A stretch of 64,000 nucleotides of DNA from Zingiber officinale (Eukaryota; Streptophyta; Magnoliopsida; Zingiberales; Zingiberaceae). Within the stretch, counting starts at the first letter, position 1. Each line of letters opens with the position of its first letter. The stretch spans positions 29,287,891 to 29,351,890 of the forward strand of contig NC_055990.1 in NCBI RefSeq assembly GCF_018446385.1. The letters are read 5' to 3'. The notes beneath the pieces were generated by a model that saw nothing but the letters and a program-made list of their open reading frames with translations, searched no databases and had not been told where the DNA came from. Of the stretch, positions 48,014 through 60,360 are shown piece after piece. The translations under genes and the position numbers were made by a program.

Positions 48014-49986
48014 GAGAATGTTAGTTAGAGCCCTAGAGCCAATCATTTGATGATTGTATGGACTCATGTATATCATATTTTTGTATATTAATAAAGGCAT
48101 TTGTTTGGTTATTATACTTATTTGTATTAGTGCCAAATAGACTAAGTATAATAGCGTCCTTGAGTAGAAGGTTCATACTTATATCAATCGATTAGTTGAA
48201 TCGATAGTGAGATGATATAGGGAACACTACTCTAAATCATTCCTAGTCGAGTATTAACATTCAGGGACAATGTTAATGCAATAAGACTAGCATGTAGGTC
48301 AGTTCGATGACTTGATCTCACAAGTCATGGATATAGAGATATCAAGCTGACACATGGGTATACAGTGGAGAATGTATACTGAATGACCCGCCATGAGAAA
48401 GTATCATGGATCGTTATATGAGTGTCATATACTTTCTCATGTGGCTATTAGTATGACTATTAGTCTTTAGACCTGAAGTCACCATGGATCCCTACATAAG
48501 GAGTTATGTACTTTGGTTTCGTCAAACGTCACCCGTAACTGGGTGGACTATAAAGGCGATTACTGGGTATATAACGAATTATGCAGAGGGATGTGAGTGA
48601 TGTAGATGGGATCTATCCCTCCCATATGACGGGAGCGACATCGCTATTCTTGATAGAGTGAGACCACTAAGTGCATGGCCATGCCCAAATGAGTCAACAT
48701 TAGATGTTGAGCTCATTTGATTGAGTGAGTCTACTTGGAGTTCAAGATTTAGATTGATCAGAGGATGACACGGTCTATGCCTCATATTGATCAATCTAGA
48801 TGTCTAGGATAGAAGGACACTTGTCATATATTGTGAGGAGTCACAATTAGTAGTCACAAGGTGATGTTGGATCTAGACATTTCTTGTAACTTGGGTAACA
48901 ATGATGTATTGATAGATGCCGCTCATTGCTTATGTTTCTAAAGGAGTTTAGAAACATTGCCAACGTTACAAGAACCTATTGGGTCACACACAAAGAACAA
49001 GTGAATGGAGATTAGGTTCATATGATGAACCAATTGGATTAGGTTCATATGATGCACCAAAGATTGGATTCAAATTAGACTTATTGAGTTAGACTCAATT
49101 AGTTTCAATTGTTGAATGAGTCTAATTTAAATTTGATTCATTGAGTCAATTTATATTAATGAATTGAGATTCATTAAATTGAAATTGACTTGAATCAAAG
49201 AATGAATGCAACTCAACATGGAAGAGATTTGGTCAATTTTGACTTGACCAAAATGGGAAGTTGAAACATCAAGTTTGACTTGATGAATTGCCACTTCATT
49301 GAGGATGACTCATCCTACATGGCAGCCACATCATCTCCTAGTTATCAAGGAGGTTACAATCCTCCATTTAATGTGGCCGACCACATTAAATGAGGGGGGT
49401 ACCCATGTGTGGCCGGCCACATAATGAAATGAGGTTTCATTGTTTTATGGCTATTGAAGTGGTGTAATTGTTTCTTCTTCCTCCTAGCTCTCTTCCTCTT
49501 TTCTCTTGCTGGTGTCGTGCACTTCCATGGATGAGAAGGTGGTTGAGTGAATCCAAGAGCAAAAGAAAGGTGAAGGTCACAAAGGAAGGATACTACTAGT
49601 GAGTGTATAAGATTTCTTTTGTACCTTCTTCTTTTCTTCCTTTCCATTTCCCATCCGAGAGCCCTAGAGAAAGTGCTAGCACACTTGGGGCTCTCTTCTC
49701 CATCCTTTGAGTGTGGGAGACACTCCTTGTTCGTGTGGATATCATTAGAAGAGTGTCTACGTTGACACTCTCGAGATCCGGCGTACCTTGAACGAGCGGG
49801 ATAAGCGAAGGCACGCTTCGAAGGTATAAGATTTTTTCCTTTGTAGATCTACTGTAGATCAATGTTTTGAAACTCGTACTCGTAATTTTCGTTCGATTTT
49901 CCTTGCACGGATCTATGGCTTTGGGTGATTCAGGGTTTCCGCGACGTGAAAAGTGATTTTCGCGGCTCGAAAAACCCAACAGAGAA
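48014..49986 (+). mobile_element. Solo LTR, 1.96 kb, TSD GAGAA
   Basis: The LTR is 48019-49981, starting TGTTAGTTAGAGCCC and ending AAACCCAACA, with GAGAA at 48014-48018 and 49982-49986. No primer site, gag or pol is present. The TGTTAG/CCCAACA ends and length suit a Ty1/copia family, but without an interior the superfamily is inferred. Confidence 0.85.
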
Positions 49987-52010
49987 AGTATGATACACTT
50001 GGTACATCAAATTGATCATAGTGGTCTTTATTGAAGCAACAGTAAAATTGTCACATGAGTAATTCTTTTAGGACGGTCCCGTATTTTTTTTAAAGGGTTA
50101 AATAAATATTTATCTTATTATAACGGTCCTATATCAGACATTCAACAAGATACTTTATAGCTATTAAAAATTGATCGTAAAATTTATTTAAACAATCATC
50201 CGTACAAATATCAACTAATAAAGTTTTAGGACGGTTTAATATGTACTTTTACTAAGTGTAAAAAAATTATTTTCTTGGAAAAAGGAAAATAAAAAAGATA
50301 AAAGAGCATCAAATTAAGTGTGTTATTTGATCAACTTCGATCATGGATACAGGTGTTTCTAATAATAATTTTGGCTATAATCTAATCAAAATCCATGTCC
50401 ATTTTGGAAGATCCATCCCATGACCATGGTGTGATGGCGCCATGCAGTCTCACTCCACCACTTCTTCCTCCAGATTGGATGATCGCATGCTATCTAAAAG
50501 AAATTAGATTGATGAACTAAACTTCGTCCTTAGCTAGAAATGCAGAACTAATTGTTTCTCAATGGTGATCTTCTATATGTATAAAAGAAAATACTTTGAC
50601 GGTGAAATTAAAGAATTGCCAATTTAAGCCGTTAGTTTTAGAACATCTCAATGTGGACAACTGCCTGCACCGTTTTCTCAAAAAATTTAGTATGTTAGTT
50701 TGATAGACTCATTCTTTGTTTTGTTGAGTGAATTGTGCTTATAATTCCGTAAGGCACGGGGATGTTGTAGTAGCTTTGCTTTCTTGAATTAATTTGCATT
50801 TTGATGGTCGGTTGATGTAGCCAAATGTAAGGGTGTCCTTTTGCTAGAAGGTTGATATAATTTGACGATGTCAAGGTGTACAGTGAGGAATGCTTCTTTG
50901 TTGGACATGACATGATCTTAGTCGCATCAATTGTGAAGCAACCCCTTTGCGATTAAATGCATTGGAACTAAGCCATGCTTGAGGTTGCAAATGCTTTTGC
51001 CAAAAGAATGCTTCCTTGAGATAAAACATTAGTCCATTCGATTGGTGCTCCTTTCAATAGGTTTGAAATGTTAGGTCATTTGATTGAATTTGATTTATTA
51101 AGTAAATTAATACATAATGAATCTTGATTTTAAACTAAGCATTTGTAAACCGAATCAAATTTAGTTTAGATGCACATGTTAATGATCATAATGATTAAAA
51201 AATATTGAATCTTTGTTAGATTTTCAATAAAGATGTATGTACGATAAATAAAAATATATCCGTGGTCCGACAAATAAGGCAGAGCAATTGATTCAAATTC
51301 AACCCAACTGGATCAATTTAATTGAACTGAATAAATTGAAGTTTTTCGAATAACTAACGGAATATTTTAATAAAATAGAACAAATTAAACTTAATATTTT
51401 CATTATATATTGCTAATTGATCGAGGTTATTACTAATTCATATTCGTATTGTCTTTTTTTATTATTATTTTGAAATATTAAAAAAATTATAAATTTTACT
51501 CTTCATAATCATAGTGTATCATCCTTATTATAAAAAAAATTTAAAGAATGCAAATGTACTTCTAATAATTATACGGAAAGATTTTGATATTTTAGTTATT
51601 CAATTATGTTGTTGAATTATTTTCGGGATTAATGTCATAAATATTTTTAGATAAATATGGTTATTAAATATTATTTGGTATTGATATTATAATGGCATAT
51701 ATTTGAATGTTGTTAGTAAATTAAATTATTGAGGTTAATATTATAATTATATAAATACTTCTTATCGGTGTTGATATGGATTAGTATTGATATTGTAATT
51801 ATATATCAATTTCTATAAATATTAAGGTATTTATGTTTGATGACTAAATTAATAATGAAAATTTTAAATACTTACTGTAGTATCGGGAAAATAAACTCCA
51901 TATTTAGTTAAGACATTATTGACATTACAAAGAATGAAAAAGAGAGTAAGAATAGAAAAATCAAAGTTGTATAAATTGTGCAACTCTAAGTCTCCCAATA
52001 CAAAGTGCCG
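49987..52010. other. Intergenic AT-rich region
   Basis: No gene, repeat array or element end is recognised. Confidence 0.5.
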
Positions 52011-53731
52011 CATTACAAGAAAAATCATATTTAGCGACTGAAATTTTAGTCATTAAATGATTACTAATTGCATTTAATGATCGAAATTTTCAATCGCCGA
52101 ATTTTGGGTCACCACTGTAATTAGCAACGAAAATTAAAATTTCATCGCTAAATTTAGTAACAATAGAATTTACTTTGCAAGGCTAAATTATTGTAAATTA
52201 AAATCATAATAACTTGTAATTTAAGAAAAACATCTTAAAATAAAGAAAAAAGTCATCACATTATCATCATCACAGTCATTCTCCCACAGTTGGATTACTT
52301 CTTTGTCTTTTTCCTTCTTACCATCTCATCTTGCAGTAAGTAGAAGAAAACTAAGTGCATCAAGAAAAGCTTTTGAGATGAAGTTGAAAAAAATGGCTAC
52401 ATAAGTGGAATTACAACACTTATAGAAATAACATTGTATACAAAGTAAATTATTAAACATCAACAATCATAGAATTACTGAAGTACTAAAACCTTAGATC
52501 AATTATATCTCTACGGCTTACACTCTCTGAAAGTAAAGTGCATCCCGGGTAGAGAAGTCACAAAATTATGCAAACCATTAAGACAACAAATATGAATTCA
52601 GTGCAATCATTTAAATTGTCACTCACATCTTCCCAAACACTCGATGACACCAGGCGGGATCCTCTGATCTCGCCTGTCCTAATCCGCTCCTGGATTAAGA
52701 GCAATGATAAGGCCCTAGCTTGTAAATACGGACTAGAGATTCTCTGCTCTGATGACATAATCATCAAAATATATCAAAACAATATCACAAAACAAATTGC
52801 CTCCTTAAAATAAAGTATGGTATTTATTTTCTGCCTGGAACACTACAAATGACCAAAATGTTAAATCACAATTATTGAGATATAATTATAAAAGCACAAC
52901 ATGTATATTAATCATACAAATATTATGACAGAATGCGAAGAATACAACAATTACAAAAAAAAAAAATTAAATATTAAAAACTATCTTAGTCACGTGTAAG
53001 TACACAAACAAATTTATTGGTCATTTTTGTTTACATGTGATATTAAAATACTAGAGAAAAAAACCATATATTGAATAAACAACATCACTAGAGAAGCAGT
53101 GGCGCAAAAACAAAATGAGATAATTCACAAATCATATAAGCAAATTAAATTTGAACAATGTTTAAAAGCATCAATATCTATATCAGAACAAGTTCAATTT
53201 CTCGACTCACCTCTTTGGCTCTTTCCTTTCCATCATTGTACAACAAAATCCTCATGAACTCTCTACAAGACTAAGTTGAAAAGTTGTACGGAAATCATTT
53301 GACACAGTAGATAATCAATAATATTATGATTTCTAATTTTACTTTGTCTCTTACACCAACATCTCGCCAACTACTAGTTCCTTTAGGAAATTTCAAAATA
53401 GTAAGACAATAATAATTATTTTAAGGATAAAAGCACGATCGATCAGTCAACAAGGGTTGCATGATCGGTCAGTCAACAAGGTTGCATGCGGGCTAGTCAC
53501 TGTGTTAGAATGCAAAGTATTTTCATCTCTATATTAGCTATGGAAAAATATTTTAATCTCTAAATTAGGAATCAAGTTAATTTTCTCGCTAAATAGCGAC
53601 AAATTAATTTTTATCACTATCTCATGGACTGAATATTTTTTTGTTTCTATTTAACAACTGAACATTAATTCGATCATCAATTTATAAATAATATTCACTC
53701 AGCCGTTGATAGACATTTTTTTTTTATAGTG
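52011..53731. mobile_element. Possible degraded CACTA-type element
   Basis: The left end is CATTACAAGAAAAATCATAT and the right end, reverse complemented, CACTATAAAAAAAAAATGTC; plant CACTA elements typically begin CACTACAAGAAAA. Subterminal sequence on both sides has repeated TTTAGCGAC, GTCGCTA and ATGATCGA(A)ATT-like motifs. The 3-bp flanks (CCG, GTA) do not match and no transposase is visible, so this is tentative and non-autonomous at best. Confidence 0.4.
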
Positions 53732-53734
53732 GTA

Positions 53735-54177
53735 GAGTAATCGATACTCCAAAACAAGCACTACATCACCCAACTAAATGATAAAGAAACCCAACAAGCA
53801 CTGCAATCACCCAACCAAACAATAAAGAAACACTAGATCTTCGAGTTAGAATGTTTCATCACCGAACCCTAGTCTCTTTTAAATACCAACTACCTTATTA
53901 TTAACCGATTTTTAAAAACAAAATTCGCTAAATTTTATTACGGACAATTTTTTTAAAATTTAATAAATTACAAAAACTAACAATTTAAATAACTTTTAAT
54001 ACGTTCAAAGAGATGAAAGATGACCCAAATATTCAGTTGGTAATTGGTGAGTGGACATGAAAGATGTTTGAAAGAGATAACCATGTTTTTAGATAACCAT
54101 TAATTGGGCATAATACTGCCAGTGCCAGCTTGAATTATTTCTGTAACTTAAATTTGTTTATGTGATTTTTTAATCAG
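53735..54177. other. Intergenic region
   Basis: No feature is recognised apart from a small repeat of ACAAGCACT(G/A)CA near 53753-53805. Confidence 0.4.
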
Positions 54178-54321
54178 GCTTATCCACAAGAGAAAGTTGG
54201 GGTCTTTGTTCAACAAGGCAGAGGTGTGCCTCTCAGGGTGGTTGAATACAGTGAGATGGATGCATCAATGGCTACTGAGACCAACCAGACCACTGGGCGC
54301 CTTCGCTATTGCTGGAGTAAT
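54178..54321 (+). pseudogene. Orphan exon of UDP-N-acetylglucosamine pyrophosphorylase (UAP)
   Basis: Forty-eight open codons with a preceding acceptor (TTTTTAATCAG) and a following donor (GTAAAT) encode AYPQEKVGVFVQQGRG ... VVEYSEMDASMA ... TGRLRYCWSNV. This matches an internal exon of plant UAP, which makes UDP-GlcNAc from UTP and GlcNAc-1-phosphate in the cytosol. I find no neighbouring UAP exons within several kb, so it is a gene fragment. The reading frame and splice sites are intact, implying a fairly recent copy or unusual preservation. Confidence 0.85.
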
Positions 54322-55045
54322 GTAAATTGTTATTCCCTTTGTTATTATCTTGCTATATTCTCTATTAGTAGCGTTTCTTGTGTGAATGTGGGATAGAAGC
54401 GACCTTCTCCATTAATTACCCTTTATAAAAGCAAAAGGATATAGGTGTCAATGTTCTAAGCCACAATATTTTTGGCTAAGAAATCATTTCTTCCTATTTC
54501 ACTTGGCTACAAATTATGGATTCTAGATAAAATGAGGTTATCTTAGTTGTTTATGTTGCATAGCTTGTGCAACATTTATGATCAATGCAATCTAAATGCT
54601 ACATTGTCTAACAACCAAATAAATATCTCTACAATTTCATATTACGGTTAAATGAATATTATCTAGATGACCTCTTCTAGGTGAAGGCAATCTAAAAATT
54701 AATAATGTTTTTTAAAATGTTAATTTATTATTATCTTTAAAAAAAATGTCTAATAAATTTAGCAGATTTTATTTTTAAAAATCTGTTATTAATATAATAA
54801 TTAGTATTCTAGAAGAGGATGGGGAGACATTTCTAATTTTCCTTCATTTTTTCAAGTAGGCTCTTTGGATTTCTTAAAGCATTCAGCTTGAACATTGAGG
54901 GTTTTTTTATCATCTGGTTGGATGAAGCAGTGCTTGTTTTGGGGCATCATGGAATATAGGTTGCTCTGTGGAGCTTTGTGTTACGTTCATACAACTTTGG
55001 TTTTTCTATTCTTTGTTTATTTTTTTTTTCTATCTAGATATCGAA

Positions 55046-55165
55046 ATGTCTTCGCTGAATAGAGAGTTTATTTTCTTGATACTCAAATTCTTAGACAATG
55101 AAAAATTTAAGGACACTGTTCACAATTATGTTCACGTTTTCTTTTGGAAACACACCATAAGCATA
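55046..55165 (+). pseudogene. Orphan duplicate of TOPLESS-related exon 1 (LisH)
   Basis: The segment encodes MSSLNREFIFLILKFLDNEK then FKDTVHN, clearly homologous to the LisH-encoding first exon at 61981-62078. Homology continues past the exon into the first intron (TTTTGGAAACA versus CTTTAGAAACA). The donor site GTACGT of the intact gene reads TTATGT here, and no exon 2 follows. It is a partial duplication lying 6.9 kb upstream of its relative. Confidence 0.85.
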
Positions 55166-55836
55166 AGTATAAATACTATAATATATTATCACTAACATAA
55201 AGATACTAAAATAAATGACAATCAATTAGCATGAATAACAATGATAATACATTGATATAAGACTAAAATAAAGCCAAGCAGTTAAAATGGATAAACTCAA
55301 GAATTTTTCGGGGTAAACTCAAGAAATAATATAGAGTGAATATCAAAATAAAAATAACTATTGCATAATTAATACAACTAAAAAATCATACAATTAGGTT
55401 AAGTAATTTACAGAGGTTAAAAAAAGGAACTATCTATCTCAAATTGAGTAATTAGAGTAATTCTAGTAATGGAGTCAAATTGATTTATCAACCTAGCCAT
55501 TGATTAATTCATAAGTATCATTTGATTTGTTAATCAATATATAAGTTAATTAATATTAATGGATCTATTAATTACTGCAAGTACTGTGTCAATCACCAAT
55601 CCGATTAATTAACTATCAAGTTAATTAAATAAATCAATCAGTAAACTAGTTAATCACTTAGCTATATCCCATCCCGATTAATAATCTTAATTAATCATTT
55701 AGTAACTAATTAATCCATTAATACATCAAATCCAACATAAGATTAATTTATAATTAAATTCAATTAATCAACTAATTATTAACTCAATTAATACTTAATT
55801 GGCCCTCGGGGCAATGGTGCAACTATTAGCCCTCCA
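55166..55836. repeat. AT-rich ATTAATTAATC low-complexity region
   Basis: From about 55480 the sequence is dominated by TTAATTAAT(C) and TTAATCAATTA words. A similar stretch at 56810-57240 lies beyond the hAT MITE. No coding content. Confidence 0.65.
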
Positions 55837-56387
55837 ATAGATACTAGGGGTGAGCAGTCAACCCGCCAAACCGACCAACCCGCTTATACTGACCCGAACC
55901 GAATCGAAAAAAAATAATCCGCCGGATATAGGGCCGGATTTAGGGTCCTGATATTACATTATTTGGTCTAGTAGGGCTGGATAGTTTTTTATCTCAATAA
56001 CCGAACCAACCCGATCCGTGATTACCCCTACTTGTAGCAACTATTGTTGATAAGCTGCTATACGTTGTAGCTGCTACTGTCAATAAGTTGTTATATATTA
56101 TAGTAGCTATTTTCGATTAGCTGCTACAACGTATAATGAGTAATGCCTATTATCATTTTAAAATATTTTATTTTTTTATTGTACTTATATTTATATTTTA
56201 TATTTCATTGGATATAGAGTCGGATATCCAAATAACTGACAACCCGTCGGATATCTGATACATAAGAATCGCCGGATATAGGGCCGGATGTAGGTCCTGA
56301 TATTGCATTATCTGATTTAGTAGGGCCGGATAGTTTTTTACCCCAATAACCGAACCAACCCGACCCGTGATCACCCCTAATAGATAC
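55837..56387. mobile_element. hAT-type MITE with perfect 8-bp TSD ATAGATAC
   Basis: The element is 55845-56379, starting TAGGGGTGAGCA and ending TGATCACCCCTA. ATAGATAC is present at 55837-55844 and 56380-56387. Its right-hand roughly 110 bp (56270-56379: CCGGATATAGGGCCGGAT ... CCCGACCCGTGATCACCCCTA) is duplicated internally at about 55918-56030, ending in a near-complete second terminus TGATTACCCCTA. No protein is encoded. Confidence 0.88.
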
Positions 56388-57272
56388 CAAGGGATATTTA
56401 ATGTTAGAATTTCAACGGCCTCTAATAAGAAGTGGGATTAAGAATGCTAACTATTTGAATGAGCCTCCATTAACACTTTCTCATTTATCTTATAGCCGAT
56501 AGAAATTTTCATGGGATCAAACTAATTATCCCAGGATTAATCGATTCAAAAAATTAGATACAGGTTATCAACTAAAAAAATAAATTGATACTTAATTGAT
56601 ATCGAATCAATTATCAATATGATCAATAATTCCATTAATGTGTCCAAGTTTCAGTGAAAAATAGATTTAAGAATATTAGTCGTCTAGATGAGTCTTCATG
56701 AGCACTTTCCAATTTATCCTAGTGGCAAATAGAACCGATCATCCTAAAATTAATCAATTCGAATAGTTGAATATCAAGTGACAATTAAAAAATAAAAAAT
56801 ATAATTCCATTAACTTTTAATTAATTTAATCTAACATTAAATTAATTAAACTGATTAACCGATCTATCAATTGCTCCATCTAGTAATTAATCAATTAATT
56901 ATTTGCTCAATCAAGTGTTAATTAATCAAACCCTTATTAATTAACCTACCAATTAATCCAACAATAATAATTAATCTAATAATAGTAATCAAATGATCGA
57001 CTACTATCTTAAATAAATCAACTGCCATTTGATTAATTAAACAAACCTTAATTAATTGGATAATTAATTAATTAATAATCTAATTAATCACTGATTAATT
57101 ATCTAAACTAATTAATCAACAATATGACGTTAATGAGTAATTGTTAAAATAATTAATTAATCATCTAATTATTAAACTGATTAATAATCTTATTGATCAG
57201 ATTAATAACTCAGTTAACCCTTACGTATCAGATTAATCTCCTTAATAGTTTCGATTAGTATAATGAGTTACG
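56388..57272. repeat. AT-rich intergenic region with ATTAATTAATC words
   Basis: The second half (56810-57240) is dense in TTAATTAAT and TAATTAATC, like 55480-55800. Two diverged copies of a roughly 95-bp segment occur at about 56440-56535 and 56675-56765 (shared GAATG/GATGAG...CACTTTC..ATTTATC..AG and ATAGAA). No gene seen. Confidence 0.5.
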
Positions 57273-57420
57273 GATTGCGGTTTACGGGTGCTAGAGAAGT
57301 GATATTATTAGGTATAATGATGGGAGAAGAAAATCTTAATAAAAGTGATTGCGGTTTACAGGTGCTAGAGAAGTGATATTATTAGGTATGATGATGGGAG
57401 AAGAAAATCTTAATAAAAGT
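57273..57420 (+). repeat. 74-bp tandem duplication at the hAT insertion point
   Basis: Units 57273-57346 and 57347-57420 (GATTGCGGTTTAC ... AATAAAAGT) differ at about two positions. The hAT element's target octamer AGTGATAG starts at the end of the second unit. Confidence 0.85.
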
Positions 57421-57841
57421 GATAGCAGGCTAGGGTCGTACCTAAGATTTTGATGGCCTTCAATAAAAAGAGCCCCTTACACCATTTTACTACTATATTA
57501 ACCTAAAAAATCATCTACACTTCAAAATATAATCCTCCTTTAAATATATGATCAATATTTTTTAGCTAGATTATAAAATGTACAATAAAATAAAGAGTTA
57601 AATAACATGAATATTTCAAAATATAATAACAAAATAAATATTTATGGTAATCATTGAATACAATTCGTCTTCTTCCATTTTAGCTATAAAAGTATAATGC
57701 ATATTGTTGTCGTGTTTTAATAAGCCTGCAACATGTAAAGTAAAATATGAAGTTAAAAAACATTTAATATTTCAAATATATAATCAAATAAAAATATAAA
57801 TATTATCAATAATCATTTGAATACAACACCGTCTTGTTGTT

Positions 57842-60360
57842 TTAATTAGTTGCAAAAATATCAATTAAGCTTGTATAATCAAGATGTTCAACTATTTTCT
57901 TTTCAATAGACAACATCGCCAATCCATTTAATCTTTCTTGTGACATGATTAATTGAATATATGTTTTAATCAACTTCAACTTGAAAAAGCTTCTTTCTGC
58001 AGATGTCACTGTAACTAATATGGTCAATAAAATTATGTATGTAACATGAGTATTTGGATAACAATCATCCATATTTTTCAGATAATTCAAAACATCTATT
58101 GCTCTTTTTGCTTCCACCGGTAAAAACTGTTTCAAAATTGATAACTCCATATACAAATCATCTCTATCAATATCTGACTTGTCATTATATCTCAATGTTT
58201 CTTCAAGATTTTTACAAGATTTTATTAGATTATCATCATTAGCAAACTTTAATCTCTCTAGTTTGAACAAAAACTCAAATGTTTCATCGTACATTTTAAA
58301 TTGTATGAATCGAGTTTTTAGTGAAGAAATAGCTTGATCCATTAAGAAAATAAAATAATTAACTTTAAAAGATTCTTCAGCTAATTGCATCACATCTTCA
58401 CTACTACTTTCACCAAATTATTTCTTTTTTCGGATAATACATTTTTCTTTGAATGTAGCTTCAATCTCCATCTCTTCTGCCATTTGCTTCACTTCTATCA
58501 TGGCCTTATCAAATCCAAACTCTCGATACTCCTCAAAAGTAAGAATAAGTCCTTTTAATTGTTTAATTGCAATATCAATATCGATATTTTCACCTTGAAG
58601 AAATTTACTCACAGGATTAATCGCATGCAACAACTTGTGCCAAATTACCATGCCAAGTAAGAATTCAAAATTTTCAAGTTCATATGTTGCCAATGATTCA
58701 GCTTCACTCTTTGTTTTTGGATCTTTACTTGTTTGCGCCAAATCAAGTAAAACATCTCTAATTTTTTATGTTTGTTCTTTTATAGCTTTCTCGCTTTCAA
58801 CATAACTTCTCCAATGAGTTTGTGACAATGACTTAATTGTCAAGCCTTCTACGTGATCTTTAAAAACTTTACAACGCTTTTAATTGTTTAATTGCAATAT
58901 CAATATCGATATTTTCACCTTGAAGAAATTTACTCACAGGATTAATCGCATGCAACAACTTGTGCCAAATTACCATGCCAAGCAAGAATTCAAAATTTTC
59001 AAATTCATATGTTGCCAATGATTCACCTTCACTCTTTGTTTTTGGATCTTTACTTGTTTGCGCCAAATCAAGTAAAGCATCTCTAATTTTTTATGTTTGT
59101 TCTTTTATAGCTTCCTCGCTTTCAACATAACTTTTCCAATGAGTTTGTGACAATGGCTTAATTGTCAAGCCTTCTACGTGATCTTTAAAAACTTTCCAAC
59201 GCTTTGTAGAAGAGGAAAACATTGTATAAATACGTTGCATCACTCCAAACATAGACATAGCTTTAGAATAACAATTAGCCATATCACATAATGTCAAATT
59301 CAGACTATGACATCCACAAGGTGTGTAAAAGGCTCAATGATTTATTTCAAGTAATCTTTTTTGAACCCCATTATATTTTCCTTTCATATTGGATCCATTG
59401 GCACACCCCGGTCCTCTTATATCATCAATATTAAACTTGAGATTATTCAACACATTTTTTTAGTTCAGTAAAAAGTCCAAATCCAGAAGTGTCATCCACT
59501 TTTAAAAATGCTACCCAGTATTCTTCAACCATAACAGAATTTGTTGAATTATTCGCACAACGTATTACAAGAGACGTTTATTCCTCATGACTTATGTCTG
59601 GAGTGCAATCTAGTATAACTGAATAATATTTTGGTTCTTTGATTTTTCTAAGAATTGCAGTTTTTACTTCATTTGCCAACATCTAAATCAGTTCATTTTG
59701 AATTTTAGACCAAGTATGTATAATGTGTCTCATGTGCTTGAATACGCTATATGTGCTCTTGCATTATTGGATCGAACTCAGCAATCATTTCAATCATTTG
59801 CAAAAAAATTATCATTATTTTCAACATAAAGCTTTTCATAATTTCCTCGATTTCCTAGATTATTTTTTGCAAGTCTATAGGCAACAACAATTAACCTCTT
59901 TAATACTAATCTCCAATGCTCTTTTCTTTATTAATTTCTATCTGAATGTTTTCATCAACCGTCTTCTTTTTTTTTCAATCTTTTCTCCAATTCATTCATG
60001 TTGTCATACAACCAATATGTTCCTTACTTCCTTCATGCATTGTAAGACATCGAGTCAAATTATGCCAATCCTTGTAGCCTTCAGTAGCTAATTGACTAAT
60101 TATATTCTTGTTGTTGTGATTTATGAACAATTTACAACAAATGCAAAATATTCTATCCAAGGAAGATGAATAAACTAACCATTTTCTATTCTTTCTCCAT
60201 TTTGCAATATTTGTTTATAATGCAATGCATCAAAATATCTACCAGCTTTATCTATAGGAAACAAAATGCCATCAATTCTAGTTGGACCCTTTTCCACTAA
60301 AAAATCTCTTAAATTTTGATCAATTTTTTCTCATTTTCCAGGATCATCAATATTCATATG
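57842..60360 (-). pseudogene. ZMYM1-like hAT transposase (TTF / DUF4371 / dimerisation) pseudogene
   Basis: Reading down the minus strand: near 60350 IDDPGK and FLVEKGPTRI (typical N-terminus), then GRYFDALHYK, then a TTF-type segment with KDWHNLTRCLTMHE (about 60030-60075). The DUF4371 region at about 59350-59660 includes [15 protein letters not shown] (catalytic Asp region) and GCANGSNMKGKYNGV. 59297-59091 gives STKRWKVFKDHVEGL. The C-terminal dimerisation domain is in 57842-58393 (SAERSFFKLKLIKTY, MSQERLNGLAMLSIE). Stops, frameshifts and a 325-bp tandem duplication break it. Confidence 0.85.
58553..59202 (-). repeat. 325-bp tandem duplication inside the hAT transposase
   Basis: 58553-58877 and 58878-59202 are nearly identical over their full length, with only a few differences. 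The period is not a multiple of three, so the duplication also shifts the frame. Confidence 0.9.

Noticed and set aside
59723-60091. 122-codon + strand ORF
   Set aside because: It is antisense to the hAT transposase pseudogene and reads as low-complexity F/L/S sequence.
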